From: Streptomyces sp. NRRL F-525
Lineage (GTDB): Bacteria; Actinomycetota; Actinomycetes; Streptomycetales; Streptomycetaceae
Direction of reading: 5' to 3'
Assembly: GCF_000716605.1 (NCBI RefSeq)
Contig: NZ_JNXE01000015.1
Span: forward strand, 62,001-126,000
Length of the DNA stretch: 64,000 nucleotides
Under the pieces are notes generated by a model. That model did no database searches, had not been told where the DNA came from, and saw only the letters and a program-made list of their open reading frames with translations. Position numbers and translations under genes: made by a program. Shown here piece by piece: positions 57,974 through 64,000 of the stretch. Numbering within the stretch: the first letter of the stretch is position 1; every line of letters starts with the position of its first letter.

Positions 57974-59023
57974 TCACCCGGCAAACGCTTCCCCGAACGC
58001 CCCCGCAGACTGACTCACCCCACTGCAGTCCGTAGCCGCGTCATCATCCGAACTCCCGCTCTCACACTGCTGATCCCGAAACGTCGACCACATCGACACC
58101 CACGCGATCTCCTTCGACTCGGCAAACGTCCGCACCTGCGCCGCATCCGACAGCGAGAACGTCTCCCCGGACACATCGTTCACCCCGACCATCGACGTGA
58201 GCGCCATCCCCTGCCAGGCCCCCGCGTCCGACAACCCGAACACCTTCTTCAGCTGCGTGTGCGTGGCCGTAGCAGACGTGATCGCGTAGTCGCCCATGTC
58301 CGCGGTGTACGACTCGCCGTAATTCATCGTCATGATGTTGACCGTGGAGACGGCCACCGCGTTGTCGTTGGCGGACTCCAGCAGCGCCAGGCTGTCGGAG
58401 TCGAGACCGCTCGGCATCACGGGCAGCGTGAACGAGACCTTCAGGTCGCTGCGTTCCTTCTGGAGCAGTGCTATCGCCTTGGAACGCAGGGCGACCGACG
58501 TCGAGTCGGTGAGCGCGTCACCCTCGATGTCGAAGTCGGCCTGGGTGGAGCCCGCCGCGTCCAGCGCCTCGCCGTAGACCTTCGCGAGCGCCGACGCGCT
58601 CGTACAGGTCTCCGCCAACTCCTTGCCGGACGCCCCGCCGAAGGACACCCGGACCGTGCCCCCGGACTCCTTCAGCGCCGAGATCCTGGACTTCACGGCC
58701 GAGTTGTCGATCGCGGTCGTACCGTTCCACTCCGGCGTGCAGGTGCTGCCCTTGGCGATGACGAAGGACAGGTTGTACGTCGAGGGGGACCCCGAACCGT
58801 CCATGTCCGAGGCCGTCGTGGCGCTGACGTACGGCGCGTAGGCCGTGGCCGACGACGAGCCCGACGAGGCGGACGACGAAGGCGTCGACGACGGTGTGGA
58901 CGTAGCGCTCTGTGTCCCTCCTGGGGACGAGTCCGACGAGTCGTCGGAGCTCGAGGAGCATCCGGTGACCGCGAGGGCAAACAAGCAGGTGAGCCCGGCC
59001 GCCGGTTTCAGGAAACTCCTCAT
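57974..59023 (-). CDS. Chitinase-like (GH18 fold) lipoprotein
   Basis: 349 residues. Lipobox VTGC (Cys about 21), Ser-rich linker of about 45 residues, then a GH18-type barrel: YAPYVSATTASDMDG, TVRVSFGGASGKELAETCTSASALAKVY, and the catalytic strand ADFDIEGDAL, equivalent to DxxDxDxE with Asp-x-Asp-x-Glu intact. Later VNIMTMNYGESY matches the MxMxYD region. It is probably an anchored chitinase or related glycan hydrolase. ATG 59023 is chosen; AAAGGG lies about 12 nt upstream. Confidence 0.8.
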   Translation of the reverse strand: MRSFLKPAAGLTCLFALAVTGCSSSSDDSSDSSPGGTQSATSTPSSTPSSSASSGSSSATAYAPYVSATTASDMDGSGSPSTYNLSFVIAKGSTCTPEWNGTTAIDNSAVKSRISALKESGGTVRVSFGGASGKELAETCTSASALAKVYGEALDAAGSTQADFDIEGDALTDSTSVALRSKAIALLQKERSDLKVSFTLPVMPSGLDSDSLALLESANDNAVAVSTVNIMTMNYGESYTADMGDYAITSATATHTQLKKVFGLSDAGAWQGMALTSMVGVNDVSGETFSLSDAAQVRTFAESKEIAWVSMWSTFRDQQCESGSSDDDAATDCSGVSQSAGAFGEAFAG

Positions 59024-59341
59024 ATGAGCATGCACCCTTTCCGTCTCGGGACGGTGATTTCTGTCTCAGGATGGAAACAGAGTCGGTTTCCGAAGGCTAA
59101 ATGAAGCACACGGGGCTGTGTCTCGCGAAGTCAGAAAGAACATAGGGTACTCACGGGTATCGGCACGCGAAACGGTCAAGCCGGGCGGCGAAGCGGAAAA
59201 TTGGGGACACTACTGACACCGGCCGCTCATAAGGCTTTTCCTGGGTTCTCTAAGGGAAGACACAGGTTCCGCCTTTTTTCTGGGCGGGCTCACAAGAGAA
59301 TCAGAGTTTTGGTCACATAAAGGCGGCCTAATGTCTGGGGA
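59024..59341. other. 318-bp divergent intergenic region
   Basis: No gene seen. The stretch is AT-richer than its surroundings and must contain promoters for the chitinase-like gene and the polysaccharide operon. A small hairpin CCGCC/GGCGG with a T-rich loop lies at 59269-59287. I could not match it to a known riboswitch. Confidence 0.5.
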
Positions 59342-59734
59342 ATGCAATCCGAGTCCGCCATCGATAACCGCGCCTCTGCGCGGGGTCGCCGCCGCAAAGC
59401 CGGCAACGGGTCCGCTGAAGGTCCCGTGTTCGTTGACAACTCCGGCCGCCGGTCAAAGGTGCTGCGCCGGATCGGCCTCCTCATGGGCACCGTCTGCCTC
59501 GGGTACGCGTTCGTACTCGGCATGGCGTTCATGGGCTGGGGCATCTCGCTCAACCCCTCCTCGCTGCTGCCCTTCGGCGGCGGCCAGGCCGGTTCCGCTC
59601 CGGGTGGCGGCAACGCCCCCGCCGGCGGCAGAGGCGGCGTAGCGCCCTCCGGTGTTCCGACCGGCGCCCCGACCGACATCCCCTCGGGCGCCCCCACGGG
59701 TGCGGCCCCGTCGTCCTCAGCCACCGCACACTGA
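59342..59734 (+). CDS. Small single-pass membrane protein of the polysaccharide operon
   Basis: 130 residues. Basic N-terminus (RASARGRRRKAGNG), one membrane segment at about residues 44-70 (IGLLMGTVCLGYAFVLGMAFMGWGI), and a Gly/Pro/Ala-rich outer tail (GGQAGSAPGGGNAPAGGRGG...). No known family. It precedes the deacetylase/glycosyltransferase gene by 19 bp and may be an accessory subunit of the synthase. Confidence 0.65.
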   Translation: MQSESAIDNRASARGRRRKAGNGSAEGPVFVDNSGRRSKVLRRIGLLMGTVCLGYAFVLGMAFMGWGISLNPSSLLPFGGGQAGSAPGGGNAPAGGRGGVAPSGVPTGAPTDIPSGAPTGAAPSSSATAH

Positions 59735-59753
59735 CCGGAGCGCCCCCGCAGCC

Positions 59754-62180
59754 ATGACTACGACGACTCCCTCGCGCGGGCGCCGACGCGCCCCCACCCG
59801 GATGGAACGCGCGGCCGGCAAGGCCGCCGCGCTCCAGCGACCCCGGGTGATTCTCGCCCTGCTGCTTCTCCTCGGCCTCACCTGCGTGATGCTGCTCGAC
59901 GGCTACCTGCGCGCGGAAGTCGGCGGCGACGAACGCGTCCGGGACGGCGCGAGCGCCAGCAAGGTCCCCGACAAGGTGCTCAACGGCGGCCCGATCCTGA
60001 CCTTCCGGAACGGCAAGCCGGTCACCCAGACCATCCCGAAGAAGACCATCGTCCTCACCTTCGACGACGGCCCGAACCCCACCTACACGCCGACGGTCCT
60101 GAAGATCCTCAAGAAGTACGACGTGCCGGGCACGTTCTTCCTGGTGGGCTCGATGGTCTCGCGCTACCCGAGCATCGTGAAGCAGATGGTCGAGCAGGGC
60201 GAAGAGGTGGGCATCCACACGTTCACCCACGTCGACCTCTCCTACCAGAGCGACGCCCGCATCAAGCGGGAGATGGAGCAGACCCAGCTCGCGCTCGCGG
60301 GCGCGGCCGGGATCACCACCACGCTCTTCCGCGCGCCGTACTCCTCGGAGACGGACGCGATCGACAACTACAGCTACCCCGTCTACAAGAAGCTCGGCGC
60401 CTCCGGCTACACCAGCGTCTTCGTCGACACCGACAGCGACGACTGGAAGCAGCCCGGCGTCGCGAAGATCATCAAGTGGGCGACGCCGTCCGGGACTTCG
60501 GGTTCCTCGGTGCTGTTCCACGACGCCGGTGGTGTGCGCTCGCAGACCATGAAGGCGCTGCCCACGTACATCGAGAAGATGAAGGCGAAGGGCTACACGT
60601 TCACCACGGTGAGCGGCGCCATCGCCAAGAACAACGCCGCCAACCGGCCCGTCACGAGCACGGGCGCGGCCGCCGGGGCGAGCACCGGCAACGTCGAGGC
60701 CGGCGCCCAGCCGTCCGGGGCGCCGACGGCGGCGTCCTCCGCCGCACCGGGCAATGGCAACGGCCAGTCCCCGGTCGACTCGGCCGTCGGCGGCGCGGGC
60801 GCGGCAGCCGGAGCTGCCGGGGGAGCCAACGGCAACGGCTCCGGAAACGGCTCCAGGAACGGGATCTCGGTCCTCCAGGGCGCCCACCGCGAGGCCACCG
60901 GCATGACCCTCTACGAGGGCAAGGCGCTCATCTACGCCGTCACCGTCGCGGAGTGGGTGGTGCCGGGACTCGCGGCGGGCCTCACGGTCGTCGGCATCGC
61001 CGTGATGAGCCGCTTCGGGATGATGCTGATCCTCGCCCGGCGCCATTACAGACAGCGCAACAAACGCAGGTTCAGCTGGGGCCCGACCGTCACCCGCCCG
61101 GTGACCGTCATCGTCCCGGCGTACAACGAGAAGGAGTGCATCGCCAACACCCTCGAGTCGCTGGCGAAGAGCACCCACCCGATCGAGGTCATCGTCGTCG
61201 ACGACGGCTCCTCGGACGGTACCTCCGAGATCGCCCGCGAGGCGGCCCGCTCCTTCGGCATGACGAACGTCCGGGTCATCCGCCAGGAGAACGCGGGCAA
61301 GCCCGCCGCCCTCAACAACGGTGTGCGCAGCGCGAGTTACGACATCGTCGTGATGATGGACGGCGACACCGTCTTCGAGCCCGACACCGTACGACACCTG
61401 GTGCAGCCCTTCGCCGACCCCGAGGTCGGCGCGGTCGCGGGCAACGCCAAGGTCGGCAACCGCAACACGATCATCGGCGCCTGGCAGCACATCGAGTACG
61501 TGATGGGCTTCAACCTCGACCGCCGCATGTACGACCTGCTGCGCTGCATGCCCACCATCCCGGGCGCGATCGGCGCGTTCCGCCGCGAGGCGGTGCTCCA
61601 GGTCGGCGGCATGAGCGAGGACACCCTCGCCGAGGACACGGACATCACCATCGCCATGCACCGCGAGGGCTGGCGGGTCGTCTACCAGGAGCACGCCAAG
61701 GCCTGGACCGAGGCCCCGGCCTCCCTCAAGCAGCTCTGGTCGCAGCGCTACCGCTGGTCCTACGGCACCATGCAGGCGCTGTGGAAGCACCGCAAGTCCC
61801 TTACGGACAAGGGTCCTTCGGGCCGCTTCGGCCGGGTCGGCATGCCTCTGGTGGTGATCTTCCAGATCATCACGCCGGTCTTCGCCCCGCTGATCGACGT
61901 CTTCACCGTCTACTCGATGATCTTCGTCGACTTCTGGGCGTCCCTCGCGATGTGGTTCGCGGTCCTCGGCATCCAACTCCTGTGCGCGGCCTACGCGTTC
62001 AGGCTGGACCGGGAGAAGTACCGCTATCTGCTGATGATGCCGCTCCAGCAACTGGCCTACCGCCAGATGATGTACCTGGTCCTCATCCACTCCAGCATCA
62101 CCGCCCTGACCGGCGGCCGGCTGCGCTGGCAGAAACTCAAGCGCACCGGCGAGGTCGGCACACCTGCGGGGGCGAGCTGA
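59754..62180 (+). CDS. Bifunctional polysaccharide deacetylase / family 2 glycosyltransferase
   Basis: 808 residues. One membrane segment (about 31-50), then an extracellular NodB deacetylase (TIVLTFDDGPNPTYTP, GIHTFTHVDLSY, LFRAPYSSE) to about residue 295; an Ala/Gly/Ser linker; a second membrane pair (about 390-425); a cytosolic GT2 domain (VIVPAYNEKECI, VIVVDDGSSDGTS, MMDGDTVFE, AEDTDITIAMH, QRYRWSYG); and C-terminal membrane segments. The QxxRW motif marks a processive synthase of the chitin/cellulose/PNAG type. It could polymerise and deacetylate an exported N-acetylglucosamine-containing glycan. Its stop overlaps the acyltransferase start. Confidence 0.88.
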   Translation: MTTTTPSRGRRRAPTRMERAAGKAAALQRPRVILALLLLLGLTCVMLLDGYLRAEVGGDERVRDGASASKVPDKVLNGGPILTFRNGKPVTQTIPKKTIVLTFDDGPNPTYTPTVLKILKKYDVPGTFFLVGSMVSRYPSIVKQMVEQGEEVGIHTFTHVDLSYQSDARIKREMEQTQLALAGAAGITTTLFRAPYSSETDAIDNYSYPVYKKLGASGYTSVFVDTDSDDWKQPGVAKIIKWATPSGTSGSSVLFHDAGGVRSQTMKALPTYIEKMKAKGYTFTTVSGAIAKNNAANRPVTSTGAAAGASTGNVEAGAQPSGAPTAASSAAPGNGNGQSPVDSAVGGAGAAAGAAGGANGNGSGNGSRNGISVLQGAHREATGMTLYEGKALIYAVTVAEWVVPGLAAGLTVVGIAVMSRFGMMLILARRHYRQRNKRRFSWGPTVTRPVTVIVPAYNEKECIANTLESLAKSTHPIEVIVVDDGSSDGTSEIAREAARSFGMTNVRVIRQENAGKPAALNNGVRSASYDIVVMMDGDTVFEPDTVRHLVQPFADPEVGAVAGNAKVGNRNTIIGAWQHIEYVMGFNLDRRMYDLLRCMPTIPGAIGAFRREAVLQVGGMSEDTLAEDTDITIAMHREGWRVVYQEHAKAWTEAPASLKQLWSQRYRWSYGTMQALWKHRKSLTDKGPSGRFGRVGMPLVVIFQIITPVFAPLIDVFTVYSMIFVDFWASLAMWFAVLGIQLLCAAYAFRLDREKYRYLLMMPLQQLAYRQMMYLVLIHSSITALTGGRLRWQKLKRTGEVGTPAGAS

Positions 62181-63514
62181 TGAGCTGGGAGCAGCAACAG
62201 CACGGGTACGGGGGTGGCTACGGGCAACCGCAACAGCCCCAGCAGCCCCAACAGCCGTACGGCTACCAGGGGTTCGGCCATCCGCAGCAGTACGGCCAGC
62301 CCCAGCAGTACGTCCAACAGCCGTACGAGCAGCAGCAGTACGCCGATCACGGGCAGCCGCCGTACGCGACGGCGCCCCTCCCGGTCGTAGAACCGGAGCC
62401 GGAGCTCGTGCCGGAGCCGGAGCCGGTCGCCGAGGAGGTCGTAGAGGAGTCCGCGCCCGCGCCCGCGCCCCAAAAGGCGGGCCGGGACCGGTACTTCGAC
62501 ACACTGCGGGCCGTCGCGCTGGTCCGGGTCGTGACCTACCACACCTTCGGGTGGGCCTGGTGCGGGATGGTGTTCCCCTCGATGGGGATCATGTTCGGGC
62601 TGGCCGGGACGCTGATGGCGAAGTCGCTGGAGCGGCCCGCGTTCAAGGTGGTCAAGAGCCGGATGCGGAGGCTGCTGCCGCCGTTCTGGTTCTGGGGCTT
62701 CTTCGTGCTCGTGGCGATGATGATCCACGACTGGATGCCGGGCTGGCAGATCGTCTTCTGGATCGTGCCCGTCGGTGATCCGCCGGGCAACGCGTGGGGC
62801 ACGCAGGCCTGGGAGATCCTCTGGTACCTGCGGACGTATCTGTGGTTCGTGATGCTGTCGCCGGTGCTGCTGTGGATCTTCCGCAAGGCGCCGATTCCCG
62901 TGCTGCTGCTGACACTTGTGCCGATCGTGATCCTGAAGTTCGTGTGGGCGGGGCCGGACAACCGCTTCGGCAACGCGCTCTGGGACCTGTCGACGTACCT
63001 CTTCTGCTGGATCCTCGGCTTCGCCCACCGCGACGGGGTGCTCCAGAAGCTGAAGCCCTTCCTGGTGGTGACGCTCTCGGTCGCCGCGATCGCCTTCGGC
63101 GGCTGGTACGCCTTCACGCACCAGGCCGAGGCCGGCGGCACCTACGACCTGGACGAGAGCCCGCTCGCCCAGACGTACTGGTCGGCCGGTTACGTCATGC
63201 TGCTGATGTGGGCCAAGGCCTACTTCAACATCGACTTCGCCTGGCTGACCCGGTTCAAGCGGCTCGACCGGATCGTCACGATCTTCAACGCGCGGGCCGT
63301 GACCATCTATCTCTGGCACGAGATCGCGCTGGTGCTCGCGGTGCCGCTGACCGACCAGTTCTGGAAGGTGCCCGCCTTCGAGAAGTGGCTGCCGCTGGGG
63401 AGCCAGTGGTTCATGTTCGGCATCGGCTGGATCCTGATCGCCGTGTTCATCGTGCTCTGCGGCTGGGTGGAGGACGTGGCGGCGAAGAAGAAACCCAGAC
63501 TGCTGCCGTCGTGA
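62180..63514 (+). CDS. Acyltransferase 3 family membrane protein
   Basis: 444 residues. A Gln/Tyr/Pro-rich N-terminal region of about 60 residues (QPQQPQQPQQPYGYQG) and an acidic Pro-Glu stretch precede the acyltransferase-3 core: RDRYFDTLRAVALVRVVTYHTFGW, then about ten membrane segments, ending in RAVTIYLWHEIALVLAVPL with the conserved late His. It would add acyl groups (for example acetyl) to the glycan made by the preceding synthase. ATG overlaps the previous stop (TGATG). Confidence 0.83.
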   Translation: MSWEQQQHGYGGGYGQPQQPQQPQQPYGYQGFGHPQQYGQPQQYVQQPYEQQQYADHGQPPYATAPLPVVEPEPELVPEPEPVAEEVVEESAPAPAPQKAGRDRYFDTLRAVALVRVVTYHTFGWAWCGMVFPSMGIMFGLAGTLMAKSLERPAFKVVKSRMRRLLPPFWFWGFFVLVAMMIHDWMPGWQIVFWIVPVGDPPGNAWGTQAWEILWYLRTYLWFVMLSPVLLWIFRKAPIPVLLLTLVPIVILKFVWAGPDNRFGNALWDLSTYLFCWILGFAHRDGVLQKLKPFLVVTLSVAAIAFGGWYAFTHQAEAGGTYDLDESPLAQTYWSAGYVMLLMWAKAYFNIDFAWLTRFKRLDRIVTIFNARAVTIYLWHEIALVLAVPLTDQFWKVPAFEKWLPLGSQWFMFGIGWILIAVFIVLCGWVEDVAAKKKPRLLPS

Positions 63515-63554
63515 GATTCCCCTTCACGGCGTGAGCTTCTTTTCAAAGGGGGTC

Positions 63555-63591
63555 GTACGGGCCGGGCGCCTTCGGGATGCCCGGCCCGTAC
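63555..63591 (+). terminator. Strong terminator of the polysaccharide operon
   Basis: GTACGGGCCGGGC (63555-63567) and GCCCGGCCCGTAC (63579-63591) form a perfect 13-bp stem with an 11-nt loop, 40 bp past the acyltransferase stop. It lies 16 bp before the menG start, so it also occupies that gene's leader region. Confidence 0.75.
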
Positions 63592-63606
63592 TGCCACAAT
63601 GGGCCC

Positions 63607-64000
63607 GTGACCCGCGCATCCCTGGACAAGCAGCCGCACGAAGTCGCCTCGATGTTCGACGACGTGGCGGAACGGTACGACCTGACCAACGACGTGCTGT
63701 CGCTCGGCCAGGACCGCCGATGGCGCAAGGAGGTCACCAAGGCGGTCGACGCCCGCCCCGCGCAGAAGATCCTGGACCTCGCGGCCGGTACGGCGACCTC
63801 GTCCCTCCCCTTCGCCCGCAGCGGCGCCTATGTCGTGCCCTGCGACTTCTCCCTCGGCATGCTCCAGGTCGGCAAGAAGCGCCACCCCTGGCTGCCGCTC
63901 ACGGCCGGCGACGCGACCAGGCTGCCGTTCAAGGACGACACGTTCGACGCCGTGACCATCTCCTTCGGGCTGCGCAACGTGCAGGACACGGACACCGCGC
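63607..64000 (+). CDS. menG: Demethylmenaquinone methyltransferase (UbiE/MenG), partial
   Basis: 131 residues are visible; the gene runs off the right edge. [33 protein letters not shown] is the UbiE/MenG opening, [16 protein letters not shown] the SAM loop, and [17 protein letters not shown] the conserved family block. It performs the last methylation, demethylmenaquinone to menaquinone. GTG start; the preceding hairpin belongs to the upstream operon. Confidence 0.9.
   Translation, partial: MTRASLDKQPHEVASMFDDVAERYDLTNDVLSLGQDRRWRKEVTKAVDARPAQKILDLAAGTATSSLPFARSGAYVVPCDFSLGMLQVGKKRHPWLPLTAGDATRLPFKDDTFDAVTISFGLRNVQDTDTA

Noticed and set aside
59024..59341. Riboswitch (for example c-di-AMP ydaO type) before the polysaccharide operon
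   Set aside because: I could not find the conserved core; only a small hairpin is visible, so nothing beyond the gap is reported.
59550..62504. Open frame of about 980 codons on the minus strand opposite the glycosyltransferase
   Set aside because: Same reason: full sense-strand domain content and Arg/Gly/Ala-rich antisense product.

Overview
This 64 kb window is a high-GC chromosome segment from a Streptomyces (or a very close relative). The signs are strong G/C bias at third codon positions, many GTG starts, dense operons with ATGA/GTGA stop-start overlaps, two rare TTA (bldA-type) codons, and menaquinone genes of the futalosine pathway. From memory (not checked), the gene order resembles the S. 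coelicolor region from hemL to ubiE/menG (about SCO4469-SCO4556). I see no rRNA, tRNA, CRISPR array, insertion sequence or prophage.

Layout. 0-4.7 kb: secreted histidine phosphatase, GOLPH3-like protein, SAM methyltransferase and a LacI repressor. 4.8-9.0 kb: a LacI-controlled sugar ABC importer (binding protein, permease, single-domain ATPase) plus an aldose epimerase. 9.1-12.2 kb: a probably frameshifted conserved gene, hemL and a histidine phosphatase. 12.3-18.6 kb: an exported deacetylase-like lipoprotein followed by the system II cytochrome c maturation set ResA-CcdA-ResB-CcsB; ResB has a long repetitive tail. 18.7-24 kb: an ECF sigma factor with its membrane partner, then a P-loop NTPase coupled to a membrane-anchored type I binding protein. 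24.1-26.9 kb: a 2OG-Fe(II) oxygenase, a yeast-type cytosine deaminase and a PucR regulator. 26.9-33.7 kb: accessory genes (VapBC, NTF2-like/SDR/TetR group, transglutaminase, TetR, VOC, secreted RTX-repeat protein).

33.8-42.6 kb: DUF2505-like gene with a TTA codon, NCS1 permease, then the first menaquinone group (mqnL, mqnP, rhomboid on the other strand, mqnM, AsnC regulator, mqnE), GNAT and DUF4229. 42.6-48.3 kb: fatty-acid/steroid genes (TetR, MaoC dehydratase, acyl-CoA ligase, KstD-like flavoprotein). 48.5-51.6 kb: a compact five-gene unit with a WXG-domain protein, small helical partner and two paralogous membrane proteins; I read it as a candidate type VII secretion effector-immunity cassette. 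51.6-57.9 kb: methyltransferase, cold-shock protein, mqnA, membrane Ser/Thr kinase, A24-like peptidase, mqnC and a stand-alone amidohydrolase composite domain. 58-63.5 kb: chitinase-like lipoprotein and an envelope polysaccharide operon (membrane protein, deacetylase/glycosyltransferase fusion, acyltransferase). The window ends inside menG.

Menaquinone: mqnA, mqnC, mqnE, mqnL, mqnP, mqnM and menG are here, spread over 27 kb; mqnB and mqnD are not. With ResABC/CcdA (cytochrome c) and HemL (heme), much of the window serves respiration.

Most interesting unexplained signals: the WXG cassette; a 59-bp inverted repeat with identical geometry upstream of two secreted-protein genes 31 kb apart (1542-1600, 32566-32624); 11-bp direct repeats resembling a PHO box before the phosphatase; a 45-bp triplication over the ATPase stop/epimerase start, with similar short duplications at other stop codons; and the NTPase plus anchored binding-protein pair.
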